Part shown: positions 11,949-23,699 of the stretch, piece by piece | Position numbering within the stretch: position 1 is the first letter of the stretch | Layout: each line of letters begins with the position of its first letter | NCBI GenBank assembly: GCA_024364735.1 | Contig: JAGFNQ010000877.1 | Span: 434,001 to 498,000, forward strand | DNA: 64,000 nucleotides | Source of the DNA: Boesenbergia rotunda | Lineage: Eukaryota > Streptophyta > Magnoliopsida > Zingiberales > Zingiberaceae | Direction of reading: 5' to 3' | Translations under genes and position numbers: made by a program | The notes under the pieces: generated by a model | Seen by the model: only the letters and a program-made list of their open reading frames with translations | The model's database searches: none | Told to the model about the DNA's origin: nothing

Positions 11949-14171
11949 TGTTAGTAATATGAGAGAAGTGTCCTAAGGTAATCGTCTTATGATTGTAATC
12001 ATTTACTTTAATAAATGAATATTCACTATTTGAGTATACATGTTCGTGTATTTGATTACGATCTTAAACTCATTTACTGAATGTCCACGATACAATTCAT
12101 AGCATGAGAGAATTTGTGATGAATTCACAACTAGTGATTATCTCTACATGTGCAATTGTGAAGTATTGAAATTATCCCTAGTCGATAAATTGATAAATAC
12201 GGACACTATCAATTCTGTTGAGACTAGCATAGGTTATTCTCTAATCAGCTGATTGTCACTGGCTGGTGACATTGGGATGTCTGGAGATAAACATGAATAA
12301 TAGTTAAGGGAACTAGTTCATTGGAGTGACTGGCTGTAAAACTTCATATGGTAGTCTACATATAGACATGTCAGTGAAGTTCTTACTGCAGCGTAAGTGC
12401 GATGTTCCTTTAACTTGCGGTGTTCAAGTCATCTTGGTCATGGAGACTTATACTTTGACATCTTAAGCAAGCATCTCCAAGGAGGTGTGGACCCAGGATG
12501 GTTGGGTATAAGCCAAAGTGCCCGAAGATGTTTGAATAGCCTACAAAGGATTCACCACTCCTTCCGAGGAGATGTATACCCAAGGCCTATCGTCGGATTG
12601 TTACTCGAAGCCTCTGGCCAGAGCATGACATGTTCAGAGTATGAATCTCTTAAAGACATGAGAGTAATTAGAATCCGTTGGACAAGAAAGACATTACTTG
12701 GGCTAGGTATGACGTAGTCAGCCTAGTGGGGACTGACACACATAGACCATGTCCTGAACCAAGTGGGTATAAGATGGTAAAGGGAATGAGGTACGATTCA
12801 TTAGAGCTGCTGAAGGGTTTCAGAATAATTTCTGAGGTCAACCATTGATCTTTCGATTAATTGGGGATCATGATGTACGACTAGGTGCCACTCATGATCG
12901 TTCTATAATTGATGAATTATAGACGGCCAACATAAATCGAAAGTCTATTTAGTCACACGTACTATGAGTAATCCGACGAATTTAAAATGAGTTAAAAATT
13001 GGATTTTCCGATCAAGAGAGATAAGTCGAATATGAATTTTTAGAGACGCATCGGAAGCATAAAATGGTTAAGTCTTTTGAAGACTTATTGAACGAATTAA
13101 ATGAGTTTAATTCGTGAGGTCATGGCTTGGGTTTGGCCGGCCAAAGAGGGTTCCCACCCTCTTTATTTGGCCGGCCACATTAAAAGGGGAGAACCAAATT
13201 GTTTGGTTCAAATTATAAAATAAATCGAGCGCGGGTTGTTTTATAAAATTATGGATAAAGAAATTTATATAAAGATATTTATTTTTCATGGAAATTAAAA
13301 TGAACCATGGATTGGTATATTTTATTTTATAAAATTATAATAGATTGATTTACCATGAAAAAGAAATTTATCTAAAGAAATTTATATAAAGGAGTTTATA
13401 TAAAGAAATTTCTTTCCATAAGAAAAGGGAGACATGGTTGGTTTTATTGTAAATTAAATTATGATAAAAACTTGGCATGATGGAATAATTCATAGAAAAA
13501 TTTATATGATAAATTTCTTATGAAAATTTATTCCATAAAAAGGAGACTTGGCGGTAGAGATGCTACTATATAAAGGAACCAAGGCAAGGCTTGATTCTTA
13601 ATCCAAGAGATCTAGAAAAAAACCCTCTCTCTCTCTCCTTCTCTCCTTCTCCCTCTTCTAGTGCCACCGGCCCTAGAGCCCTCCCCTTTGCCGTGAGCTT
13701 CCACCACCAAGAAGCCGCCGAAGAAGAAGAAGAAGAAGAAGCGGGCGCAACTCCTTCCTTCCTCCCGGAATCTTGATTCCGTTCTTCGTTTGGTGGTTAG
13801 TGTTTCCATCTCTCTCTTGGTATTCTTATCGTGCCTTTGGAGAATCTAGTAGTTCTTGTCGGCACGAAACTCGTGGCTTTGCGAAGTCATCCCGAAGAAA
13901 ACTCGGCGTGGACGCGAATTGAGGCGGAGCTTCCAAGGGACGCTACGGTTGGATCTCGTCCCTTCCTTCGAGTTACGCAAGGTAATAAGTAAATTAGTTT
14001 ACTTTCTGCAAAATTTTAAATGTATGATCATGTCAACACAATATACGGTTGCATGCTTAGATGTGTGGTTAAATAATTTGTGAAATTATTTATGCTAAAC
14101 CTTCCGCTGCACGTAATTAAATTTTAAAATTACGAACCCGCGTCCATGTCAACATGCACCCGGTCCCAACA
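11949..14171 (+). repeat. CopB1 5' LTR, 2223 bp
   Basis: TGTTAGTAATATG...CCCAACA. The same family occurs at 18370-19592 (partial), 21451-23699, 26934-29137, 51720-53890 (minus) and 58701-60992 (minus). Downstream of TATA lie a CT-rich tract, a GAA repeat (about 13720) and a conserved GC-richer block ending in a splice-donor-like site. Confidence 0.95.
13567..13576 (+). promoter_or_regulatory. TATA box of CopB1 5' LTR
   Basis: TATATAAAGG followed by ACCAAGGC. It is conserved in all six CopB LTR copies (18985, 23064, 28532, and minus strand 52284 and 59361). Confidence 0.7.
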
Positions 14172-15598
14172 GTGGTATCAGAGCCGGTTAGTGTTCGACA
14201 TAATCATATAATTGTTTTGCGGAAAACATTGTCATGATCTCAATTTTGGAAAATTTTCCAATTATGGAAACTTTTCAATTATGATAAATTTTAGATTTAG
14301 GAATTTCAAAGTTTAGTAATCCTTATGAAATTTCACAAACTTTTGAAATGTCCTAGTTTCTAAAATTTTATGATAATTGTGAAAACTTCCCATTTTTGGA
14401 AACTTTCCAATTTTGGAAATTTCCTATTTTGGAAATTTTCCAATTTTGGAAATATGTAAGTTTTCTTTGTACCAGAAACTTACAATTATTCTGAAAACCT
14501 ATTATGAAATCTCGCAATTTTGGGTACTTTCTTTCAAAGAAAGTCTAGACAAATTTATGGATCATTAATTGACAATTAAATTCGAATTGTTGTCTCCAAA
14601 ATTAATTAGGAAAATGGTTTCCTATAGAGTTTTCTTAAATAAGATTTTCATGAAAATAATATGTGGTTGAATTAAGGGAATCTGTCTCTTAATTTAATAA
14701 GATTTGATTTAGAGAAATCAAAGTCTTAAACATATTATTTCTGAAATTGATTATGACAATTTAGGAAATTGTTTTCCAAAACAATTCCTTGAATAAAGTA
14801 TGAAATTAGAATTAGGAAATTTGGTTCCTAATTCAATTAATGAGACTTGATAAATTAAGTCACATACATACTTTATTAAGGAAATCGTTAGTACATGACA
14901 TAATTATATGTCATGAATGTGCTTAGAAAGAAAAGGATGAGACCCAAAACCCCTTACAAAATATTAAGGCCAACACCTTCCATTAATATGGTTAGAACCG
15001 GAGTTTTGTTTCTCGTTTGGGTTGATTGACACATCCATGCCCGGCTTGAACCTCAACATGTTCAAACCATGGAGTTAGTTTATGATTAATATAGTTGGAG
15101 TCAGAGGTCAATCCTTAGTTTTGGTTGTTGGACACATCCAAGCCTGACTAAACAGTTGAATGAGCTCCAACCATATTAAAACTATTTCTTGATTAATGGG
15201 TCAACCTTAAGCTTGGAGCATCGATTTGTTGTGCCACAGCCAAGGTCGATGTAAAGAGAGGTGCAGTTGGGTGCTATGTATAATGTTGCATACTTGTTAA
15301 TGAGTTAACAACCCAATGATTTATGCAAACATTCAATTAGTTGATAGCATAAAGTGATAGTTACATATATGTGATATGTAATCGGTATAATTACCTACCT
15401 TCATAGCTAAGAATAACTTGATGGCCACAGCCATGGTTGTTCTTATCTATGGTTGAATATCAACCTATTTGGAGATGTTCCTACGATCTCCCGAATTGAT
15501 AAAAAGGGTTATTCAATTCGAAAAATAAATAGGATTTAATTATTGTATGTTGATGCATTCTTTATCATTCTTCTCACATAAGCTCAATTTGTATTTTA
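13982..15598 (+). other. Candidate leader intron, CopB1
   Basis: A donor CAAG|GTAATAAG sits at the end of the LTR leader block and an acceptor TATTTTAG|G lies 16 bp before the gag ATG at 15615. CopB2 has the equivalent pair (19403-21348). Splicing would remove the primer site and the AT-rich leader, giving a short-leader gag message. Prediction only. Confidence 0.35.
14173..14184 (+). other. CopB1 primer-binding site
   Basis: TGGTATCAGAGC one base after the LTR, matching initiator tRNA-Met. Confidence 0.9.
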
Positions 15599-15614
15599 GG
15601 TTAATCACTTGATC
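14185..15614 (+). other. CopB1 non-coding leader
   Basis: AT-rich with repeated TTTTGGAAA/TTTCCAAAA inverted motifs (14240-14460). Compared with CopB2 it lacks about 355 bp, including the repeated CTCGGGGAG motif block, at the junction near 14590. No coding sequence is seen. Confidence 0.8.
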
Positions 15615-16125
15615 ATGTCTTCTCTGAATTTGCGTTCCATTTTGGACACCAATAAGCTGACTGGGCCAAACTTCATGGACTGGATTAGAAACCTAGGATA
15701 GTCCTCAAGGCAGAAAGCTTGCTTATGTCCTTGAAGAACAACTTCCCAACCGTTCTCCTGAAGATGCAACTCCAGACCAGTTTCCTGAGTTGCTCAACCT
15801 GCTGAAGACTGTAGAGCCTTCTGTAAAGCAGGATCAAAAGACGATACTGTTAGTTGGTTCCTCGAAGAAAGGTTCTAAGAGGAAGGCCAAAGAACAGAAT
15901 AAGGGAAAGAAGAAAAAGGCCAAAAAGACTGAAAAGACCACAAAAGGCACTTGCCATCACTGTGGCAAGGAGGGTCACTGGCCAAGAAACTGCAAGGTTT
16001 ATCTTGAGTCCTTAAAGAATAAGGCATCCGATGCCTCATCCTCTTCAGGAATCTTCGTTATTGAATGTCACTCTATTTCCTCAAACACTTGGGTACTTGA
16101 TACTGGGTGTAGCTCACATATATGA
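15615..16125 (+). pseudogene. CopB1 gag and protease start, deleted and broken
   Basis: The ATG at 15615 begins MSSLNLRSILDTNKLTG. One-base losses disturb the frame near 15695-15715. At about 15781 roughly 450 bp of gag is missing relative to CopB4 (49855-48740), joining the start of gag to the Lys-rich tail. A CCHC knuckle (CHHCGKEGHWPRNC) and the protease DTGCSS follow. The frame ends in TGA at 16123-16125, where CopB2 has a Cys codon. Confidence 0.85.
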
Positions 16126-18360
16126 AATGACATACAGGGGCTAAGGAATAGAAGAAGACTCGTCAAGGGAGAAGCGAATCTACGAGTTGGAAATGGAGCA
16201 AAGATTGCTGCTGTTGCCATCGGAACATATTTGCTAAAGCTCTCTACTGGACGTGTCTTAGAATTCGATAATTGTTATTTTGTTCCTTCATTGATAAAGA
16301 ACATTGTATCTATTTCATGCTTGAATGAAAAGGGTTATCATTCAACTTTTAGTAACAATTGTTGTTACATGACTTTAAATGGTGTTCTTTATGGAACCGG
16401 AACTTTGTGCAATGATATCTACACGTTAGATTTATCCGGTGACGTTTTCAATATCGAAGTTAGCAACAAACGTGCTCGAATAGATAATTGAATAGACTCC
16501 TATACATGGCATTGTCGTCTTGGCCACGTAAGTAAGAAACGCAAGACCAAATTACACCGATATGGAATTCTGGAATCATTTGATACATGCGAATCATGCT
16601 TAAAAGGCAAGATGACCAAATTACCCTTTTCTGGAAAAGGTAATCCAGTGGGAGAATTGCTTGTTCTAATACATACTGATGTATGTGGACCAATGTTAAC
16701 TCCTGCATAAGGAGGCTATAGCTACTTCATTACCTTTATCGATGATCACTCACGATTCGGGTATGTGTTCTTGATGAAACACAAATCTGAAGCTTTTGAA
16801 AAATTCAAAGAGTTCAGAAATAAAGTAGAGAAACAGCTTGGCAAAAGTATTAAGATACTTCGATCCGATCGGGGTGGTGAATACTTAAGTCAAGAGTTTC
16901 AAGATTATCTTAGGGACAATGGGATATTGACTCAATGGACTCCGCCATATACACCACACATAATGGTGTATCTGAGAGGCGTAACCGAACCTTGATGGAC
17001 ATGGTTAGATCTATGATGAACCATGCAACTCTTCCAAAATCCTTTTGGGGCTATGCACTTAAGACAGCTGTTTACTTGCTAAACAGAGTCCCGACCAAGG
17101 TAGTCTCTACTACTCCATTTGAGACGTGGAATAGTAAGAAACCTCATTTAACTCACCTTAAAATATGTGGTTGTCCTGCTTATGTGAAGTGGACTATATC
17201 AAACAAATTGGATGCTAAGTCTGATAAATGTCTATTTATTGGATACCCTAAGGAAACGAAGGGTTACCAATTCTATCATCCCTTGGAACAAAAGGTGTTT
17301 GTTTCAAGGCATGCTGTGTTTCTGGAAAAAGAATTTCTTTTACAAGAAAACAGTGGGAGTGGCATTAAACTTGATGAAGTTCAAGAAACTCCAATAGACA
17401 TTACAGAGACACCTAGTCAAGACCCACAACCAATAACTCATAATGATGAGCTATCAGTTGAACCTAAAATAACACCACTTCATCGTAGATCTGATAGGAC
17501 ACGCAATATTCCAGAGAGATACGGATTTCTCGTAAGTGAATCGAATGATGTGTTACACATTAGCGATGACGAACCTATTAGTTATTATGATGTTCTGAAA
17601 AGTTCAGAAAGGGACAAATGGCTTGAAGCCATGAAGTCGGAAATGGATTCCATGTACGAAAATCAAGTGTGGGACTTGGTTAACCCACCTGAAGGGATTA
17701 AGCCCATAGGGTGCAAGTGGGTTTTCAAGAAGAAAATCGACATGGAAGGTAATGTTGTTACCTTTAAGGCTAGATTAGTGTCAAAAGGATATCGTTAGAA
17801 ACAAGGAATTGATTATGATGAAACCTATTCGCCAGTAGCTTTTCTTAAATCCATTCGGATGCTCCTGGCCATAGCAGCTCATTATGATTATAAGATATGA
17901 CAAATGGATGTGAATATAGCTTTCCTTAATGGAAACCTACTTGAGGATGTATATATGATACAACATGAAGGTTTCACATCGGTTGATAAAACCAAAATAT
18001 GCAAGCTTCGACGATCCATATATGGACTGAAGCAAGCATCCAGGAGCTGGAACATCCGTTTTGATGAGACAATCAAAGAGTTTGATTTCTCACAAAATCC
18101 TGACGAACCTTGTGTATACAAGAAGGTTAGTGGGAGTGCAGTCGTATTCCTAGTATTATATGTCGATGACATATTACTTATAGGAAACGATATATTAGTC
18201 TTACAGTCGATTAAAATTTAGTTATCCAAAACATTCTCCATGAAAGTCCTGGGAGAAGTAACCTATAACCTTGGGATTAGAATCTATAGAGATAGATCAA
18301 AATGGTTGCTTAGTCTTTCGCAGTCTACATATATAGACCGAGTGCTAAAAAGGTCTTTCA
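16126..18360 (+). pseudogene. CopB1 protease end, integrase and partial RT, broken
   Basis: It is similar throughout to CopB2 23880-26120. Integrase has the catalytic Asp in HTDVCGP and RSDRGGEY and the Glu in SERRNR, but a one-base loss at about 16958 splits the core. Stops occur at about 16489, 16708, 17796, 17898 and 18219, several of them CGA-to-TGA, CAG-to-TAG or TGG-to-TAG/TGA changes. RT retains YVDD near 18160, then ends at the deletion junction at about 18355. RNase H is absent. Confidence 0.85.
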
Positions 18361-18369
18361 CAACATATA

Positions 18370-19592
18370 AATTGGATTTTCTGATCAAGAGAGATAAGTC
18401 GAATCTGAATTTTTCAGAGACGCATCAGAAGCATAAAATGGCTAAGTCTTTTGAAGACTTATTGAATGAATTAATGAATTTAATTCGTGAAGTCGGGGCT
18501 TGGGTTTGGCCGGCCAAAGAGGGTCCCCACCCTCTTTGTTTGGCCGGCCAAATTAAAAGGGGGAGAACCGAATTTTTGGTTCAAATTATAAAATAAACCG
18601 CACGTGGTTTGTTTTATAAAATTATGGATAAAGAAATTTATATAAAGAAATTTATACAAATAAATTTATATAAAGAAATTAATATAAATAAATTTATATA
18701 AAGAAATTTATATAAATAGATTTATTTTTCATGGAAATTAAAATAAACCTTGGATTGGTTTATTTTATTTTATAAAATCAATAACGGATTGATTTATCAT
18801 GATAAAGAAATTTATATAAAGAAATTTCTTTCCATAATAAAAGGGGAGACATGGTTGTTTTTATTATAAATTAAGTTATAATAAAAACTTGGCATAACGG
18901 AATAATTCATAGAAAAATTTATAAGATAAATTTCTTATGAAAAATTTATTCCGTTAAGAGGAGACTTGGTGATTAAGAGGCTACTATATAAAGGTACCAA
19001 GGCAAGGCTTGGAAATTAATTCAAGAGATCAAGGATTCTTGCCTAGCCTCTCTCCCTCTCCTTCTCTCCCTCTCCCTCCTTTAGTGGCGCCGGCCCTAGA
19101 GGCCCTCCTTTTGGTTGCCGTGAGCTTCCACCACCAAGAAGTGGCCGAAGAAGAAGAAGAAGCGGGCGCAACTCCTTCCTTCCTCTCGGAATCTTGATAT
19201 CGTTCTTCGTTTGGTGGTTAGTCTTTCCATCTCTCTCTTGGTATTCTTGTCGTGCCTTTGGAGAATCTAGTAGTTCTTGTCGGCACGAAACTCGTGGCTT
19301 TGCGAAGTCATCCCGAAGAAAACTCGGCGTGGACGCGAATAGAGGCGGAGCTTCCAAGGGACGCTACGGTTGGATCTCGTCCCTTTCTACGAGTTACGCG
19401 AGGTATTTAGTAAATTAGTTTACTTTCTGCAAAATTTTAAATGTATGATCATGTCTTCACAACATAAGGTTGCATGCTAGATACGTGGTTAAAATAATTT
19501 GAGAAATTATTAATGCTAAACCTTCCGCTGCACGTAATTAAAATTTAAAATTATGAACCCGTATCCATGTCAACATGCACCCGGTCCCAACA
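18370..19592 (+). repeat. CopB2 5' LTR, first 1047 bp missing
   Basis: It starts at the equivalent of 12996 in the CopB1 LTR (AAATTGGATTTT) and runs to CCCAACA. The missing head was removed by the deletion that fused CopB1 to CopB2. TATA box at 18985-18994. Confidence 0.92.
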
Positions 19593-21348
19593 GTGGTATC
19601 AGAGCCGGTTAGTGTTCAACATAATCATATAATTGTTTTGCGAAAAACTTTATCATGATCTCAATTTTGGAAAATTTTTCAATTATGGAAACTTTCCAAT
19701 TATCATAAATTTTAGATTTAGGAATTTCAAAGTTTGGAAATCCTCATGAAATTTCGCAAACTTTTGAAATATCCTAGTTTCGGAAATTTTATGATAATTG
19801 TGAAAACATCCCATTTTTGGAAACTTTTCAAATTTGGAAATTTCTTATTTTGGAAATTTTCTAATTTTGGAAATATGTAAGTTTTCTTTGTACCAGAAAC
19901 TTACAATTATTCTGAAAACCTATTATGAAATCTCGCAATTTTGGGCACTTTCTTTCAAAGAAAGTCTAGACAAATTTATGGATCATTAATTGACAATTAA
20001 ATTCGAATTGGTTTTAAATTATCAACAAAATTTTTTATTTTGGATTGAGCCTCGGGGAGCCGTCCAATTTAAAGTTAGTTGTCGTAATTTAATTTCCTAT
20101 TTTTGAATAAAATTGTCATGTTTAATTTGGTTACGCCTCGGGGAGCGGACCAAATTAGATTTACAACAAATTCCTTTTTTTTGGGTATCTGAGCCTCGGG
20201 GAGCCACCCAAAGAAAATATTTTGTTGTAATTAATTAATCCATAAATAAAATATGTAATCAAATCTTGGAAATTTTGAGGAGATTCTCAAACGATAATTT
20301 CCTTATTTGATTTAAGAGGTGATTCTCTTACATATTGTTGTCTCCAAAATTAATTAGGAAAATGGTTTCCTATAGAGTTTTCTTAAATAAGATTTTCATG
20401 AAAATAATATGTGGTTGAATTAAGGGAATCTGTCTCTTAATTTAATAAGATTTGATTTAAAGAAATCAAAGTCTTAAACATATTATTTCCGAAATTGATT
20501 ATGACAATTTAGGAAATTGTTTCCCAAAATAATTCCTTGAATAAAGTATGAAATTAGAATTAGGAAATCCGATTCCTAATTCAATTAATGAGACTTGATA
20601 AATTAAGTCACATACATACTTTATTAAGGAAATCGTTAGTACATGACATAATTATATGTCATGAATGTGCTTAGAAAAGAAAGGATGAGACCCAAAACCC
20701 CTTATAAAATATTAAGGCCAACACCTTCCATTAATATGGTTAGAACCGGAGTTTTGTTTCTCGTTTGGGTTGATTGACACATCCATGCCCGGCTTGAACC
20801 TCAACATGTTCAAACCATGGAGTTAGTTTATGATTAATATAGTTGGAGTCAGAGGTCAATCCTTAGTTTTGGTTGTTGGACACATCCAAGCCTGACTAAA
20901 CAGTTGAATGAGCTCCAACCATATTAAAACTATTTCTTGATTAATGGGTCAGCCTTAAGCTTGGAGCATCGATTTGTTGTGCCACAGCCAAGGTCGATGT
21001 AAAGAGAGGTGTAGTTGGGTGCTATGTATAATGTTGCATACTTGTTAATGAGTTAACAACCCAATGATTTATGCAAACATTCAATTAGTTGATATCATAA
21101 AGTGATAGTTACATATATGTGATATGTAATCGGTATAATTACCTACCTTCATAGCCAAGAATAACTTGATGGCCACAGCCATGGTTGTTCTTATCTATGG
21201 TTGGATATCGACCTATTTGGAGATGTTCCTACGATCTCCCGAATTGATAAAAAGGGTTATTCAATTCGAAAAATAAATACGATTTAATTAATGTATGTTG
21301 ATGCATTCTTTATCATTCTTCTCACATAAGCTCAATTTGTATTTCTAG
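19403..21348 (+). other. Candidate leader intron, CopB2
   Basis: Donor GCGAG|GTATTTAG and acceptor GTATTTCTAG|GA 15 bp before the gag ATG, with a TTCTCAC branch-like site about 27 bp upstream. Same positions as in CopB1. Prediction only. Confidence 0.35.
19594..19605 (+). other. CopB2 primer-binding site
   Basis: TGGTATCAGAGC one base after the LTR. Confidence 0.9.
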
Positions 21349-21363
21349 GATAATCACTCGATT
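19606..21363 (+). other. CopB2 non-coding leader
   Basis: AT-rich. It holds inverted TTGGAAA motifs (19655-19880) and three copies of CTCGGGGAGC about 70 bp apart (20049-20205), then sequence shared with CopB1 up to the gag start. No gene is seen. Confidence 0.8.
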
Positions 21364-21450
21364 ATGTCTTCTCTGAATTTGCGTTCCATTTTGGACACCA
21401 ATAAGTTAACTAAGGACAAAAGGATTGAAAAAGCACCAAAAGGCACTTGC
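21364..21450 (+). pseudogene. CopB2 gag 5' remnant
   Basis: The ATG starts the same MSSLNLRSILDTNKL as the other copies, then jumps over about 700 bp of gag to the Lys-rich region just before the zinc knuckle. It ends at CTTGC, the target-site duplication of the nested solo LTR, and resumes at 23700. Confidence 0.88.
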
Positions 21451-23699
21451 TGTTAGTAATATGAGAGAAGTGTCGTAAGGCAATCGCCTTATGATTGTAA
21501 ATATTTATTTTAATAAATGATAATTCACTATTTGAGTATACATGTTTGTGTATTTGATTGGATCTTAAACTCATTTACTGAATGTCCGCAATACAATTCA
21601 CAGCATGAGAGAATTTGTGATGAATTCACAACTAGTGATTATCTCTACATGTGCAATTGTGAAGTATTGAAATTGTCCCTAGTCGATGAATTGATAAACA
21701 CGGACACTATCAATTCTGTTGAGACTAGCATGGGTTATTCTCTAATCAGCTGATTCTCACTAGCTGGTGACATTGGGATGTCCAGAGATAAACATTGATG
21801 CTAGTTAAGGGAACTAGTTCATTGGAGTGACTGGCTATAAAACTTCACATGGTAGTCTACATATAGACATGTCAGTGAAGTTCTTACCACAGCTTAAGTG
21901 CGATGTTCCTTTGACTTGCGGTGTTCAAGTCATCTTGGTCATAGGGACTTATACTTTAACATCTTAAGCAAGCATCTCCAAGGAGGTGTGGACCCAGGAT
22001 GATTGGATATAAGCCGAAGTGCCCGAAGATGTTTGAACAGCCTACAAAGGATTCACCACTCCTTGCGAGGAGATGTATACCCAGGCCTATCGTCGAATTG
22101 TTACTCAAAGCCTCTGGCCAGAGCATGTCATGTTTAGAGTATGAGTCTCTTAAATACATGAGAGTAATTAGAAATCCAAAGGACGAGAGAACGTTACTTG
22201 GGCTAGGTGTGACGTAGTCAGCCTAGTGGGGACTGACACATACAGACCATGTCCTGAACCAAGTGGGTATAAGATGGTGAAGGGAATGAGACACGATTCA
22301 TTCGAGCAGTTGAAGGGTTTCAGAATTATTTCTGAGGTCAACCGTTGATCTTTCGATTAATTGGGGGTCATGATGTACTACTAGGTGCCACTCATGATCG
22401 TTCTATAATTGGTTGATTATAGACGGCCAACATAAATCGAAAGCCTATTTAGTCACACGCACTACAAGTAATCCGAGGGATTTAAAATGAGTTGAAAATT
22501 AGATTTTCCGATCAAGAGAAATAAGTCGAATCTGAATTTATCAGAGGCGCACGAGAAGCTTAAAATGGCTAAGTCTTTTGAAGGCTTATTGGGCGAATTA
22601 AATGAGTTTAATTCACGAGGGTTTGGCTTGATGTGGCTGGCCAAAGAGGGTATCCACCCTCTTTGGTTTGGCCGGCCACTACAAGGAGAGAAAACCAATT
22701 TATTTGGTTTATTTTATAAAATAAATCAAGCGCGATTTGTTTTATAAAATTATGGATAAATAAATATATATAAAGAAATTTATATAAAGAAATTTATAGA
22801 AATTTATGGAAATTAAAATGAACCATGGATCGGTTTATTTTAATTTTATAAAATCAATTATGAATTGATTTTTCCATGATAAGAAAAATTTATAAATTTC
22901 TTGTAAATTTTATTCCATAATAAAAGGAGATATGTATTTGTTTTATTATAAAGTTAGTTATAATAAAACTTGGCATAAACGGAATAATTCATAAGAAAAT
23001 TTATGGGATAAATTTCTTATGAAAAATTCCGTTAAAGGGGAGACTTGGCAAGGGAGAGGTTACTATATAAAGGAACCAAGGCTAGGCTTGAATTCCTCAA
23101 TTGAGTTATCAAGAGGTTTAGTAGCTCTCTCCCTCTCTTATTCTCTCCCTCTCCTTCTCTCCTCCTCCTAGGGCCGGCGCCCCCCCCCCCCCCTTCCTCA
23201 TCCTAGGGCCGGCGCACCCTAGGGTTGCCGAGAGTTATCTCCACCAAGAAGGTGCCAAAGAAGAAGAAGAAGAAGCGGGTCGCAACTCCTTCCTTCCCGG
23301 AATTTTGATTCCGTTCCTTGGTGGTCAGTTCCTATCTTTTCTCTCTTGATATTCTAGTTGTGCCTTTGGAGAATCTAGTAGTTCTCGTCGGCACAAAACT
23401 CGTGGCTTTGCGAAGTCATCCCGAAGAGAACTCGGCGTCGACGCGAATAGAGGCGGAGCTTCCAAGGGACGCTACGGTTGGATCTCGTCCCTTACTTCGA
23501 GTTACGCGAGGTAACGAGTAAATTAGTTTACTTTCTGCAAAATTTTAATCTATGATCATGTCCACACATCATAAGGTCGCATGCTAGATACGTGGTTAAA
23601 AATAATTTAAGAAATTATTTATACTAATTCTTCCGCTGCACGTAAATATTTTAAAATTTACGAACCCGTATCCTTGTCAACATGCACCCGGTCCCAACA
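21451..23699 (+). repeat. CopB solo LTR nested in CopB2 gag
   Basis: TGTTAGTAATATG...CCCAACA, 2249 bp, flanked on both sides by CTTGC (21446-21450 and 23700-23704). Removing the LTR and one CTTGC restores the zinc-knuckle codons. There is no internal sequence, so it is a solo LTR. TATA box at 23064-23073; a run of about 15 C near 23180 is unique to this copy. Confidence 0.95.

Larger units (their letters stand above)
11949..18369 (+). mobile_element. CopB1, Ty1/copia, 3' half deleted
   Basis: Complete 5' LTR, primer site, leader, shrunken gag, protease, integrase and RT up to the YVDD region. At about 18355-18369 the RT stops and the middle of another CopB LTR begins after about 14 bp of unmatched filler. 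Preceding bases are GCTCC. No GCTCC follows CopB2 at 29138, which has GATAG instead, so CopB1 and CopB2 are separate insertions joined by deletion. Confidence 0.85.

Noticed and set aside
13591..13776. Small ORF in CopB LTR with Glu run
   Set aside because: Made of a CT-rich tract and a GAA repeat in the LTR leader; its length varies between copies and it is absent in the diverged LTRs.
14173..14184. Possible tRNA gene (TGGTATCAGAGC)
   Set aside because: Only the 12-15 bases complementary to a tRNA 3' end, always next to an LTR; these are primer-binding sites.
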